A DNA stretch of 64,000 bases from Linum tenue (GCA_946122785.1 CAMGYJ010000005.1:90700547-90764546), one strand, 5' to 3'. Counted from the first letter of the stretch, positions 10,888 through 22,986 are shown. The notes: generated by a model from the sequence alone, not told the origin. Made by a program: numbers and translations.

Positions 10888-12214
10888 TCATTGGAAAAGT
10901 CCTTCAATAGAGTGCTTAAGGGTGTAACAACTTTCTGTATCATGTCTTATACAGCGGTGGAATTCGCAGTAGAATTGTTGGCCCTTTCCTGAAACCCTCA
11001 TAACTGGAGAAGGTTGAGTAATGGGAATTTTCTTCTCTCGAATGACCTGAAGAAGGGCTTTCCGAGAGCGATTGAGGGGAGTATAACTTTGTTGTAACTG
11101 AGTGGCTTCCCTTCTGAAATTTTCGGAAGAGTTTCGGCCCTCGGGTGCAGGAGCTTGACATTGTCGGCGAGAATCCTGGGATGAAGTCCCTTGTTTTATT
11201 TTGGATCTTGCCCGACTAACCTCCCGAAGTGCCTCTTCTAAATCAATATATTTTAAAACTCGCTCTTGAAGCTCCATAGTGTTGTGGGGAGCCCATTTTG
11301 CAAGAGAAGCATATAGATCAATGTTGATAGTCGTTCGCATCAAGACATTGGTGGCAATCTCAGTGGAGATGGATGTAAGTCCGATGGCGATGTTACTATA
11401 TTGATTATAGTATGCCTTGAGTGTCTCATCATCACGCTGCGTGATGCTGAGGAGTTGATGGATGCTGATAGGCTGTTTTTTCTGTGCGTAGAATTTGCAT
11501 ATGAAGAGAGTGGAAAATTCGAAGAAGCTAGAGATAATACCATATTGTAACTTTGAGTACCATCGTCGAGCATCTCCACGGAGTGTTGCTGGGAAGATTT
11601 TTCTCATTGTTGCATCAGATGCTCCGGTTAATGGCATTAGGATTTGAAAAGAGCAAAGGTGGTCTTCTGGATCTGTTGTGCCATAATACTCTGGCAAGCT
11701 TGGTAAATGGAGATTTGGTGGGTAGGGCTCATCCTGCGCGATTCTGGATAGAGGTCCTCCTACTCCTATTGAAGAGACAACTCCATGTCCTTGGGATGGT
11801 TCGAGTAGATTGGTTGAGAGACTCGGGGAAATTAATCCAACGGGTGTTGATGTTGCATTGGGTGGTTTATTGATCGAGCCATGGGCAACAACTCTCTCCT
11901 GGTCGTTTGGTGACGGTACTCTAGAGGAACCAAGAGCATTAATATGGGAGGCCTCTGGCTCTGAGTTAAGCTCTGAGTCACTCAATCTCAGCATGCATCT
12001 CACGTACTTGTGCCGGAGTAGGGGTGAGAATTCTTGCTGGTGCCGGAATAGAGGTAGTCTGTGCAAGTGGCACCACTCTAGGCTCTGTATTTTGACTTGG
12101 TGCCTCGCTGAGTGGTGAACGGGGGGTTGGGTTGCCCCCAGTCTCGATTACTCTTAAAGAGCGACGTACTGCTTCGATAGTAGGAATGTTGGGAGAACCT
12201 TGGGTATTCATCAT
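10888..12214 (-). pseudogene. gag: E2 gag
   Basis: The N-terminal block starts at 12214 (MMNTQGSPNIPT) and is cut by a stop near 11978. The main block (to 10888) overlaps in another frame and contains the gag domain: DPEDHLCSFQ, FPATLRGDARRWYSKL, CKFYAQKKQP and DETLKAYYNQY. Near the C-terminus is the Tat-type YCEFHRCIRHDTESCYTLK, which occupies the position of the zinc-binding patch. Gag forms the virus-like particle in the cytoplasm. One frame break near residue 75 separates an otherwise readable protein of about 470 aa. The start is supported by the primer-binding site lying 49 bases upstream. Confidence 0.85.
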
Positions 12215-12262
12215 AGCTTAGCGGTGGTTTGTTAAAACTTTGGAAATATTCTTCTCACTGGC

Positions 12263-12279
12263 CCCATGGTGGGCGCCAA
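12263..12279 (-). other. E2 primer-binding site
   Basis: The minus strand reads TGGCGCCCACCATGGGG one base inside the LTR end ATCAACA. This is the usual position for minus-strand primer annealing. I do not assign the tRNA. Confidence 0.7.
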
Positions 12280-12280
12280 T

Positions 12281-13733
12281 TGTTGATGCCATCTTGGAGC
12301 AGCCTGCTTCAATATGTTTAAGGTCTAGAGAGCCCTGATTTCCCAAAGCCTTTAACCACCTCAGGCTTCGTGCGAATACCTGGAAAAAAAGGTTCCACCG
12401 TGGAGTCCTCGTTGGAACCTCCTCCGACGCTCAAATTAGTAATCTGAATGGAATAAAATAAATACGATAACGTTAGACCTAGTTCAATCCCACGGCCGTA
12501 ATTGTGCGTCGTTGGCTATTTAATGCCGCCCGGTGGAGATTATCCACGATTCCATGGCTTAGTCCGCCAAATTGAGGGTGTGTTGAGTGTTTAGACATTT
12601 AACACGTTTTGGGAGATTGGGAGGAGAGAGAAAAAGTTTTTTTAGAGAGAAAAAGTAGAGAGTGTATTGGGTGTGAGTTGTGTTGTGTGAAGTAGTCGTA
12701 AGCGACTTATGTTGTGTGTGTGACTTGCGTTGTGTGGAGTGACTTATGGTGTTATGAGAAAGGGGGAGGGTTGCTCCCTATTTATAGAAAAAAGTCGTAG
12801 TTGAATTCCTCGACTTACGTTAACATTCACCAACATTCTTCATTATTCCCCTATACTCGTTAATATTTTCCGTTAGACCTTAATATTCTCCTTCATACAC
12901 CAATATTCCTCACCAATTATTGTATATGGGAAAGTCCAAGTGTGTATGTGAAAGTAGGAGAAAATGTAAGTACATAAAGGAGTATGAATATATGGTATGA
13001 ATTGGTTTTAGTTCTCTACGTATGCATGGCATTGCATGAATGTATGAGAAAGGAGTAGGGAAAGGAATGATGTTCTTGTCTTTCCTTTATTATTGTAGGC
13101 GTGGTAGTGGAATGGAATGTTTTTTCATGCATGGCCATGTATGTAGGAGATGTATCTTATGTGTGGGAGAGTGAAGGAAATTAGGAGAAAGAAAGGGGAA
13201 TAGGATGTATGTGTAAGTGTCATGTTAATAATGTATGTGGGGGAAGATTAAATAAAGAGAACGAGAGAGAAGGAAAGGAGATGAATGATTGTTCTGCCAC
13301 TTCACATGAAGGAAGAGAGATGTAGGCAAGACAAGGAAAGAAAGAGACAAAAAAAGTTTGTATCAGTTGTCTTCCTTTCTTTGTATGAGATAGGGGGATA
13401 GAGAAATATGCCAAGAAAAGAAAGAAGAAGGGAAGGGGGACGTTGGAAGGAAAGGAAGAATGGACAAAAGTAATGGTTATGGAAAGAGAGGGAAAGTAAA
13501 AGGACAAAGATGAAATTTAAAGAAAAAATAAGAAAGTGAATGAAGGTGAAGGAAAAAACAATAACAGTAGTTAAAGAAAAAAACAATCATAGGAGATGAA
13601 GGCTTCTGATGCTATAATACAAATTTTCCGGTATTTCGAGTACTACAATAATTAAGAATTTATCGAGAGTATTAATGAAAGGAGAGGTGTTTAATATTTT
13701 TAAAATTTTGTCGGTTAAGAACTTGGTCTATCA
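12281..13733 (-). repeat. E2 5' LTR (complete, 1453 bp)
   Basis: On the minus strand it runs from TGATAGACC (13733) to GCATCAACA (12281). A TATA box is at 12779-12786. A purine-rich block (13310-13600) and several TTGGTG/GAATATT repeats (12820-12910) are shared with the E1 LTR. Adjacent right-hand bases TCCGC are E3 LTR sequence. Confidence 0.85.
12779..12786 (-). promoter_or_regulatory. TATA box in E2 LTR
   Basis: The minus strand reads CTATAAATAGGGAGC, matching E1 at 3116-3123. Confidence 0.7.
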
Positions 13734-14036
13734 TCCGCATTTTAATCAATAGTAAATCAACCGAAGATAATTACAACTTGAACCTAATTAAGGAGCTAGG
13801 AGGACTCATTCCCGAGTGATTCTTCTCTTGCTTTAGAAAACCGAACAAGTTACTGCTTTCTTTCTGCTTTGGTTTAAATTTACATTTCACTCAATTAGTC
13901 TTGCTAGATATTAAAAGTTCAAGGAGTAGGCAGTAGATCTAGACCCCAGGTTGATAAATTAAACTTACCCACTATTATGCATTTCCATTCTGTGATTACA
14001 CTTGGTCATAGTTTGGCGTTGTGTCGTAGCATGTCA
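13734..14036 (+). repeat. E3 5' LTR, last 303 bp
   Basis: It matches 24048-24317 of the 3' LTR (for example CAACTTGAACCTAATTAA and GATAAATTAAACTTACCC) and ends GCATGTCA before AGATTT and the primer-binding site. Its 5' side is cut at the E2 LTR. Confidence 0.85.
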
Positions 14037-14042
14037 AGATTT

Positions 14043-14060
14043 TGGTGCCGTTGCCAGGGA
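14043..14060 (+). other. E3 primer-binding site
   Basis: TGGTGCCGTTGCCAGGGA is a two-base variant of the Athila site seen intact in E6 (41037-41055). It stands six bases after the LTR. Confidence 0.8.
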
Positions 14061-14180
14061 CATTCTAGGTTATTGTAGAAACTTGTAAGTCTGTTACTTT
14101 AGTATTTTCTTTACTGCATTCTCTCTCTTCCACCTATGTGCCTTCACGGGTTGTATTTGCAGTATGTATGTAGGTAGTGC

Positions 14181-16190
14181 ATGACCCGTAGCCAGTCGAG
14201 AGATCTACTGCCATTAGACCAAGAGCTCGAAAGGACTTGTCGCAACTTCAAGAGGGCGTTAAAGGCGCAACTGGCTGCGGAGGAAACTCTAGCTCAACTG
14301 AACATTAGCCAGGAGGAGGAAATGGATGACCCAAATGCTAACGTTGCGGTTGTTCCTGATGAGCACACAATGGACTATTATTGGATTCCCTGAGCTGCAG
14401 ACCTGAGGTCCTCCATCCAACACCTTCAAGTTGATGCTAACAACTTTGAGGTGAGCACCTCTGTCATCACCATGTTGTGCTCGGTGGTATTCCATGGGAA
14501 ATAGGGTGAGTGCCCCAGAGCACTCCTGCGGCAATTCCATGAGCTTATCGATGGAATCAAGATTAATGGAGTCCTGCAGGATGCCATCCAGCTGAGGTAC
14601 TTCTCATTCACTCTAGAGGGACAGGCCAAGATGTGGCTGGACAACCGGCCTACGGGATCGATCACTACATTCACCGATCTGGCGAACAAGTTTCTGACCC
14701 GCTATCATCCTCTGTCTAAAACGACAAATCTATAGAAGGAGATTACCCATTTTGCCCAAGACGAGGACGGAACTATCTAGGACGCTTAGGAGAGATACAC
14801 TAATCTCTTTCTGAAGTTTCCCAATCATGGTTTCAATGATGCTTTCAAGGTGGGAACTTTCTATGATCCCTGTTCCCTAAAGATAACCAGCTGATCGACT
14901 CGGTTTGTGGCGGGAACATGTTGATAAGACGCCACCACAGTTGAACCAGCTCTTTGAGGAGGTGGCAGAGTAGGGGTATGATTGGGGAACATCTAGGAGG
15001 TCTCAGCGAGCACCAGGCGGAGGTGTGCACGCTATGGACACCTAGTCATCTGAGTTGCTGTAGGTTGTCTCTAAACTGGTTTCAGCTATGTATCGCAATG
15101 GGATAATTCCTGGGGCATGGCAGCAGTAGGGCATGTACTGCCAGTGGTGCAAGAGTAGCCAGCACATGGTGGAAGACTGTCAGGCGATGAGGGAGTCTAC
15201 TACACCCCAAGAACAGGTGGACTTCATCGGAAATGCTCGACGTTTCGACCCCTACAGCAATACCTATAACAAGGGGTGGCACCAACATCCTAACTTTTCT
15301 TTGGTGGTAGTAATCCTAAGCCACCAGGCACCCAGGGACCACTCAGTTTCTAGAGACCGCCATACCAGTCCAGGCAGGGGCAATTCTAGCAGCAGCAGCC
15401 TCTTTATCTTGCCAGACAGGAGCAGACTTTTCCTTAGCAGCAAGTGCGTCAATTTCAGCAACCAGGTACGATCCCAGCCTCCCAGTACTACGTGACCCAA
15501 AGGCGGAGTTGCGAGACATTGTTGGCTCCCTTTCCAACTCCAGTGACCAGAAATTCAGCAACATGGAGCGGTTCATGGAGAAGGCTACGGGGCAGTTCCT
15601 GTATCTTGAAGCTGGTCAGAGGTCACTTGAAGCCGGGCAGCGGAATACAGAAGCTATTCTGCGGGATATCCAGACCCAACTAGGGATTGTGGCTCAGGTA
15701 GTAGCAAAAAGAGCGCCATGTACCTTACGTGGTCAGACCATCCAGCACCCGCCGGACCCGAATAAGCATTGCAACGCCTTCACTACCAGGAGTGGGAGGG
15801 GCACTATCGATCCACCTATTCGGGCCACACAGACGTAGGAAAGACCTACTTCAGCACTTCCAATAGATGGGAAAGACAGGGAAAAGTAGATTAAGGTGCC
15901 TGTCCCTAAGCCACAACAAGTGGTGAAGGAGTATGTTCCTCAGCTTCCTTTCCCTACACGGTTGCACAAAGACCGACTGGAGACTGATTTTGCCAAGTTC
16001 ATGCCAATGCTAAAGTAGGTGAACATCAGTATGCCCTTCGTAGAGGCATTGTCAAAAATGCCCAAGTATGCTAAATTCATGAAAGATCTCCTCACTGACA
16101 AGAGGAAGCTTGGGGAACTATCGACCGTGATACTCAACGAGGAGTGCTCTGCCATCCTGTAGAACAAGCTACCACAAAAGAGAAAAGATC
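14181..16190 (+). pseudogene. gag: E3 gag relic
   Basis: It begins MTRSQSRDLLPLDQELERTC (14181), matching the E6 gag start, and stops after 70 residues. The capsid region is readable in fragments (14440-15000: VFHGK, GQAKMWLDNRP, LANKFLTRYHPLSKT). The zinc knuckle CQWCKSSQHMVEDC (CCHC, 15141-15182) is intact. The gag tail (15509-16190) includes FPTRLHKDRLETDFAKFM, PKYAKFMKDLL and NKLPQKRKDPGSFTIP with several stops. The upstream TTTGCAG at about 14161 resembles a splice acceptor before the start, as in E6 and E8. Confidence 0.85.
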
Positions 16191-16850
16191 CAGGGAGTTT
16201 TACCATCCCTTGCATGATTGGTAGTTTGCATGTAGGGATGTCCTTGGCGGATTTAGGTGCTAGCATAAATGTATGCATATAAACTGCTTAAAAGCTAGGT
16301 TTAGGTGAACCCAGTAACACTAGGATGAGCATTCAATTAGCTGATAGATCTATTGTGCATCCTAGGGGTATTGCAGAGGACTTGATAGTCGCAGTAGGGC
16401 CATTCTCATATCCTGTTGATTTTGTTATTCTGAATATTAACGAGGACGTGGATGTGCCTTTATTTCAAGGTAGACCTTTTCTCGCCACCGCCAAGGCGCT
16501 GATTGATGTTAATGATGGTATTTTGAGGGCTAGGGGTGAACAAATCACCCTTTTTGTTTCTGATAATATGAAACACCCCCTGCTCCATTATGATTTAGAT
16601 TACTGCGATATTATTGCCGATTTTGAGACCGCACTCGCCATCACGAGTACGGGTACTGATGATTTCCTCAAGCGTTGTCTTTTGCTAGGGGAGCAGCAGA
16701 CAAGAATTGCAATTGGAGGAGCAGCTCGCGAAGATGGAGGACGCCGCAATCGAGGGGCGAGAGCAGCCGTTCAATCCCATCTCTATCTCGCCCCGGATAG
16801 CCACATCCTTGGAGGAGCCACTGGAGCTGGAGCTTAAGCCCCTCCTCTCT
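16191..16850 (+). pseudogene. E3 protease relic and linker
   Basis: The active-site block reads SLADLGASINV (about 16232-16270), then a stop. ADRSIVHPRGI, PVDFVILNINEDVDVPLF and GRPFLATAKALIDV follow in a 170-aa open block (16325-16837). Athila proteases have DLGAS in place of DTGA. A frame change near 16700 leads to the linker before RT. Confidence 0.8.
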
Positions 16851-17762
16851 CAACTGGATTACGCATTTCTCCGGGAGGGGAATAAGCTCCCGGTCATTAT
16901 CATCTCGGATCTGACACCCGAGCAAAAGAGCAGTCTGGTGACTCTACTAAAGAAGTATGCATGGGCCATGGCATGAAAGATTAAAGATATCAGAGGCATT
17001 AGCCCATCCTTCTGCTCCCACACGATTCTGATTGAGGATGAGGTTAAGACTGTCCGGGCAGAGATCATGAAGCTTCTGGATGTTGGGATCATCTTTGCAA
17101 TATCTGATAGCAAGTGGGTCAGCCCCACCAGGTGGTCCCGAAGAAAGGCGGGATGACAGTGGTCCTGAACGAGAAGAACGAGTTGATCCCGATGCAGACC
17201 GTGACTGGTTGGAGAGTCTGCATCGACTACCAGCGCCTGAACGATGCCACCAGGAAGGACCATTTCCCTCTTCCTTTCATTCACTAGATGCTGGAGAGGT
17301 TAGCGGGACATGAGTCCTACTGTTTTCTGGATGACATGTTTGGATATTTCCAATCCCGATTGCACCAGAGGATTAGGATAAGACCACCTTCACCTGCCCA
17401 TTTGGTACCTTTGCGTAGCGGAGGATTCCATTTGGGCTCTGTAATGCACATGCGACCTACCAGCGATGTATATTGGCGATCTTCGATCGACTGGTTAGAG
17501 AGATCATAGAAGTCTTCTCAGTTTATGGAGATTGCTTCTCCCACTATCTCCATAACCTAGAGCTTGTCCTGAAGAGATGCGAGGAAACTAATTTGGCACT
17601 CAGCTAGGAGATGTACCATTTTATGGTTCGTGAGGGGATTGTGCTCGGGCACAAGATCTCCAAGCAGGGAATTGAGGTGGATAGCTCGAAGATTGAGACG
17701 ATCAGCAAGCTGCCTCATTCCGTTTCTGTGAAAGGAATCCGCAGTTTTCTGGGTCATGTAGG
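16851..17762 (+). pseudogene. E3 reverse transcriptase relic lacking its active-site MDDF
   Basis: Readable pieces are [51 protein letters not shown] and [17 protein letters not shown]. At 17505-17530 the sequence reads EIIEVF directly followed by SVYGDC, while E6 has [12 protein letters not shown]. Exactly 12 nt encoding M-D-D-F are absent, so the catalytic aspartate pair is gone without a frame change. After that [16 protein letters not shown] and IRSFLGHVGFYR are in frame. A stop replaces the residue before KIKDIRG. Confidence 0.85.
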
Positions 17763-18290
17763 TTTCTACAGGTGGTTCATTAAGGACTTCTCAAAGATCG
17801 CCTTTCCATTGACCAAGCTGCTCGAGAAGGATGCACCCTTTCATTTCACTCTAGAGTGCACAACTGCATTCGAGACCTTCAAGGAGAAGCTTACCCATGT
17901 ACCCATCATGGTGACTCCTGATTGGTCTCTCCCCTTTGCTGATGTGTGATGCGAGTGTCTATGCAGTCGGAGCTGTTCTGGGTCAGAGACGCGAGAAACA
18001 CTTTCAGCCCATTTACTATGCGTCAAAGACTTTGAACGATGCACCAGAGAACTATACCACTACCGAGAAGGAGCTGCTCATCGTGGTGTATGCTTTCGAC
18101 AAGTTCCAACCATATCTGTTGCTCTCCCATGTGGTGGTATACATAGATCACTCTGCCATCCGCTACTTGAGGAGCAAGACCGATGTTAAGTCTAGGTTCA
18201 TTGCTAGATCCTGCTTCTGCAAAATTTGACATCAAGATTTGGGACAAAAAGGGAGCCGAGAATGTTGTTGCTGATCATCTTTCATGGTTA
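17763..18290 (+). pseudogene. E3 RNase H relic
   Basis: The thumb and RNase H region starts [20 protein letters not shown]. It then shows [42 protein letters not shown] and [11 protein letters not shown], with a frameshift near 17940 and another near 18215. Only one RNase H is present, as in Athila and unlike E2. Confidence 0.85.
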
Positions 18291-19378
18291 GAAGCTCCCC
18301 CAACGGACAACTTCGTGGAAGAGATGAACGAATCCTTCCCAGGTGAGCGATTGTTGGTGTTGTTCTTGGTGGAGAGCGTCACACCTTGGTATTCTAACTT
18401 TGCCAATTATCTGGTGGGCATGCAGCTGCCTAAGGGGATGGCCACTCACGCCAAGCCCGCAAGTTCTTCTCCGACCTGAAGCATTATTTCTGGGAGGATC
18501 CTTACCTCTTCAGGATCGGAGCAGATAGCGTGATCCGACACTGTGTTATGGAGCATGAGATGGGAGGCAATCCTATCTCAATGCCACGAGGGATCCACGA
18601 GCGGTCATCAAGGCGGAAACCGCACCGCGCGAAAAGTGCTGCAGTCGGGCTTCTACTGGCCCTCGCTCTTCAAGGATGCTGATGCCTTAGCACGACGGTG
18701 CGACCGCTGCCAGAGGTCAGGTAACATTTCTTCCAGGTATGAGATTCCCCAACATATCTCTGTTGTTTGTGAAATTTTTGATGTTTGGGGCATCAATTTC
18801 ATGGGCTCATTCCCTCAATCCTTTGGTAATCTTTATATCCTAGTTGCGGTGGACTACGTCTCGAGGGGGGACAGAATCTCAAGTGATGCCCACCAATGAT
18901 ACAAGATGGGTCTGCTCATTTTTTAAGTAGCTATTCTCCCCGTTCGGGACACCTCGATCCATCATAAGCGATGTAGGAACCTATTTTCAAGGGCAATTCG
19001 CTAAACTCCTCTCTCGCTATGATTTTAAGCTTCAGGTGTCGGTGGCTTACCATCTCCAGACGAATTGTCAAGCCGAGCTGACGAATCGGAAGCTTAAAAG
19101 AATAATTGAAAAGACGGTGGATCAGTCCCACAAGGATTGGTCCTCCAAACTCGATGATGCTCTCTGGGCATATCAGACAGCCTACAAGACGCCGATTGGT
19201 ACTTCACCATATCGGATTGTCTATGGAAAGGCTTGTCATTTTCCGATTGAGCTACAGCATAAGGCCTTCTGGGCCCTTAAGCTGCTAAACCTGGATTTGA
19301 CTATTGCGGGTACTGAACGCAAGCTGCATCTGTTGGAGTTGGATGAATGGCGTTACAACATCTATGAGAATACCACGG
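18291..19378 (+). pseudogene. E3 integrase relic, C-terminus deleted
   Basis: The H2C2 region is readable: [20 protein letters not shown] and [13 protein letters not shown] (18543-18740). [19 protein letters not shown] follows, with Asn where E6 has the catalytic Asp. The third catalytic block [17 protein letters not shown] is at 19075-19130. The homology ends at YENT (about 19373). The last 110 or so residues seen in E6, including RVLLYNSRL and RWSGPFTV, are absent together with the GGGAGGCAACC motif. Confidence 0.85.
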
Positions 19379-19559
19379 TTTGCATTTATTTCCCTTTTCT
19401 TTTGATTTTTGTTTGTTTTGAGTTTTTTTGTGTGTGGTAAGTCTGTCTTGAGTCATTTTCGTGGCTATGGGTACTATGTGTTCCCTGCCGTCCATCCGTA
19501 TGTGGTGCGTACAAACGAGGTGGGCGGAAATCCCCATCCAAAAACACTGTCTCCCCCCC

Positions 19560-19977
19560 CCCCAAAAAACAACAAAAAACTACTTGGGTTTCTATTAGAA
19601 GAGGCAGGAAGAGTGTTTTGTACATTAAGGCTGGGTTTTCGATGGCCTTCACGCGAAAAAAGGCAGGGTCGGGTTTTGAAAACCCTCTCTTTAAATCCGG
19701 CCGGGTTTTTCCAACCAGGGAGAGGCCATGTTTTCTGCTTTTCAAAACTCGGCCTCCCCTCTTCCTCCTGTTTTTGTTTTTTCCTCAGCCTCTCCCGCGA
19801 ACGCGACCCAACACTTGCTCGAATTTAGCTCTTGGGTGCTCTTTGTTGGCTTCCTCTCTGAACTTAGGGTGCATTTTGGTGGTTTTGCACCCTGTAGCAT
19901 GATTGTCGTACTAATGGCTTTGTTGGGTTTTTGGATTATTTCCTGGTTGGTTGCCTTCTGCGTCGTCTATGCAGGAT
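19560..19977 (+). promoter_or_regulatory. E3 putative internal promoter and leader before the third ORF
   Basis: The block contains GGCCATGTTTT and AAAACTCGGCC-type motifs (about 19725-19755) like those in the E3 LTR (AAAACACGGCCTC, 23325-23343, and GAGGCCATGTTTTTG, 23379). There is an A+T element CTTTAAATCC near 19692. It ends with GTCTATGCAG|GATGAA, an acceptor-like site directly before the ATG at 19978. This is an inference from comparison with E6 and E8. Confidence 0.4.
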
Positions 19978-21200
19978 GAATCGAAGCAGACGCATCGGTC
20001 GTGGCCAACAAGGCAATCGTGGGGGTCACGATCATAGACAAGGCAGAGTCCAGCCAGACGAGCCAATCGAGTCTCTCATTCAGCTTGCCTGGTTCGACAT
20101 CATGTTGCTCAACTTGGAGGCTCAAGAGCAGCTTACCCGGCTCTCTTTGCTACCTTTTGGCGAGTCTCGTTGTTTGGATTGGGACACCGTGTTTTTTGTT
20201 TGGGTTTTCGACTACATTAATGACATGCTCGGTGATAGCGCTTGGCGGATCATGTTTGAGCTAAATGAGATCATCTACAGGGAGCTCACATTGGAGTTCT
20301 TGGCCTCTTTCACCCTCACCAAGGCCGCTTTGCAGCAATTCTCCTTGTCCAATGGGATTAATTTTTGCCTTGGAAGCCAGCTCCATACTATGTCTCTGAC
20401 CCAGTTCAGCATTACCATGGGATTCTACTCTTGAGGACTTTGTTCAAGGTCCTCACTACGATCACCTTCACACCGAGGCCACATTCACGACACCAACCTT
20501 TCTTGCTTAGCAATGGCAGCATACACTCACCCACATAGGGCGAGTATGTTTCATCATGATTTCCAACTACTCCATAATGTCTTGAGCCACGGGCTTCTCC
20601 ACAGCGTGGCAGTCCGGGTACCATCAGCAACCGTCATCGCGCCATTCTCACCAATCTGGCCAACTCCCGCCCTATTCATCTTAGCTACTCTCTTTTGTTG
20701 ACCTTGCACAACATCAGCACTAAGTCGAACCTCAATGCAGTTCATGGCGGCACCTTTGTCATTTCCCTTTCTCGGTGCCTCAGTCTTGATCTGGTGGCCA
20801 TAGGTGCACGCCTGTGGGTCATACCATCCCCCTCTCATGTGAATTGGCAGTCCATGACCAGGCAAGATCCTCTTTCTGCGTACTTCAACGAGGATGGCCA
20901 CTATGATGCTCCTCCCCCAGAGGTCCTTCAGGCGAAGCAGCCGCCTGCCCCGCCTTGCCCTGCTCTTGGTCGTGAGCCCCGTCGGCATCTGGTGGCATCG
21001 CCCGTTGGTCACTTGGACGCCCGCCTTGACCGCATTGAGTCCACTCAGGAGCTCATCCTCCAGAATCGGGGTGTCTCCTATGTGCCTTTCCACCACTAGT
21101 CCGGGGCCTCCACTTCTGCTGGCAGTCATTCTGCTTCTGGGCAACATGAGGATGAAGACTACCAGCCTGTCAAGGGCGACTATCCTGGCTCTGATTGATC
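19978..21200 (+). pseudogene. E3 ATHILA-type third ORF, broken
   Basis: It starts MNRSRRIGRGQQG and is open to 20434. The core is LAWFDIMLLNLEAQEQ, WDTVFFVWVFDYINDML and ELTLEFLASFTLTKAALQQF, aligning with E6 (YYEPVWEFYTTF) and E8 (YQELCLEFYSTF). After 20434 the frame is lost. A later block (20695-21099) has GGTFVISLSRCLSLDLV and a Q-rich end HLDARLDRIESTQELI that matches the E6 C-terminal coiled coil. Proteins here are usually annotated as ATHILA ORF-1 or putative plant transposon protein. The gene sits where an env-like gene would be; its function is unknown. Confidence 0.75.
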
Positions 21201-22986
21201 CCACCACGGGCTGCTGCTTTATGTGTTTTGTTTCATTTTCAGACTCCGACTTCGTGTTGTTTTTCTTTTCTTTTGGATTGTTCACTTGGAACTCTGATAT
21301 GCTTTCTCTATCAACTAGTGTGTTTTGATGACTCTAGCTCTGTCCATTTAGACTGGTCCACTTCTAGTCACCTGCTCAAGAGCTTGTCCCCTCTCCAGTT
21401 GCTGCTTTTCGTCGTTACTTCCCGGAAACATCGTTCCCTTTCTCTTTCCCTCTGCTCAATTGGGGAAATATCGACCCTAAGTGTGTGTGGGGGGGGGGGT
21501 GCTTTGTGCTTATCGGGAATCTGTTTGTGTGATTGGAGTCTATTCCACTATCCAAATCTCGAGATTTGAGGGCTCCAACCACGTATGTTTGCATGATCAT
21601 ATTAGCACTGTGATTTTGTTTGGTGAATCGATTGTTTGTTAGCATTGATGCATGATAACTTGCTAGTGACTAAGACAACCTATAATGACGACTGAGACGT
21701 GCAGTAGAATTGTGTAGGGTTCAGTTTGTCAACTGTTTGCTTATCAACGGTGACTTGGATTAATCACTCATTTTCTATAGTCGTTTATGCATCTAGTTTA
21801 GGGAATCGGAATGGGAGATAGAGCATATAGGTAGCCATGTGAGATTTGAGCCTGCTCGTTTCTTTCTTGTGCAAAAGATTCTTCTTCCATGATGTGTAGC
21901 ATTCACGTTTTCACTAATTAGGATGATGGAGGCATAGGATTAGCCCACGACCAAATTGACTGCCATGGTGTGTCATACCTCCTAGTCAGCCCCTTTGAGT
22001 CGTGGAACTTTCTTTATTTATGCCTACAATGGAAAATCACCCTTATGCATCTCTTTGAGGCTTCACAGAGTGATTTTTGCATGTTTCCTGCTGTTTATGC
22101 CAAAAATAAGATGAGGGTTGGAGGTAATTCTTAAAAATTGGGCATGTGCTTGTCAGAATAAAAGAAAGTGCAGAAGTGGTGGTTCTCTCAAGAAAAGAAG
22201 AAGAAAAAAGAGAGAATAAAGAGAAATAAAAGTAAAAAAAAGAGCCACCACAACAATTGTAATCTTGCCCATTAAATAGTGTTTCTTAGCAGACTGGCTT
22301 GTAAATGCTAACATATTGTGACCTCTTTCACTCTTGTGCTCTAAAGAACTTGATTAATGCAAAATGGCAGAAAGAAAGTAATTGGGTCGAATGAATGTTG
22401 GTGTGTTTGGTTTTGGAACTGTGGAACATTGTTTATGAATTCTTCCACCACCTAAAAGGCATTTTCCCCATGTCCAAGACCCTAGCCAGTCATTTGAACC
22501 CGTGTCTAAGACCTCCTTACTAGTTAGTGGTGAGATATGATATGTGAACTCTAGCATTTAGAGGCTGCCATCATGGTGAAGAGACGTTAGGAATTGAGAG
22601 TACGAGTATGCACATCTTGCATCAAATTTTTTCCTGACCCCACTGATAGAGAGTGACTGATTCAATTTTCATATTATTTACCCCGGTGAGGACCTATATT
22701 GCTCAGCCTTGATTCTGATGTCTTGAATTCTATGCATGAGGTGACTGTTTTGAATGAGTGGTTGAGTCGAGTCTATGTTGGTCGATGAACAGAGGGAACA
22801 CTCTTCTTTATGCCATTTTGATGCACTCGAATGTCATCTGTAGTGGTTGTCCAGGTTGTTGTTGTTGTTGTTGTTCATGTGTTGATGTCTAAAAGTCAGT
22901 ACGATTCACGTGTTTTGTGGCTATATGATAGGTCCTGAAAGTTTGCATGGTTAAAATGATTTGAGCTACCTTGTGTCTGACAATTG
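21201..22986 (+). other. E3 3' non-coding region with conserved Athila blocks
   Basis: There is no credible ORF. Blocks shared with E5 and E6 are a CATAGGATTAGCC block (21925-21960), CCCCATGTCCAAGAC...AAGACCTCC (22461-22516), CTGACCCCACTG (22634-22662) and CCCGGTGAGGACCTAT (22680-22700). A PPT-like G run follows the third ORF at 21476-21499. A GTT microsatellite is at 22857-22875. Confidence 0.6.
22176..22251 (+). ncRNA. Conserved stem with purine-rich loop (E3)
   Basis: Left arm GTGGTGGTTCTCT (22176-22188) pairs with AAGAGCCACCAC (22240-22251), with one G-U pair. The loop between is almost only A and G. The same arrangement occurs in E6 (31646-31724, minus) and, weaker, in E5 and E8. This is an RNA-structure candidate, not a known family. 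Confidence 0.45.

Larger units (their letters stand above)
3571..13733 (-). mobile_element. E2: Tat-lineage Ty3/gypsy element, nearly complete
   Basis: On the minus strand the order is 5' LTR (13733-12281), primer-binding site, gag, PR, RT, RNase H, a second archaeal-type RNase H, INT, a sense-side gap with a MITE, an antisense extra gene, polypurine tract, and the first 391 bp of the 3' LTR (3961-3571). Two RNase H domains plus an extra antisense ORF mark the Tat lineage. All pol domains carry stops or frameshifts. E2 sits in the 5' LTR of E3: the bases just right of its LTR, TCCGCA, match the E3 3' LTR at about 24048. The left half of the E3 LTR is outside the window. Confidence 0.85.
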
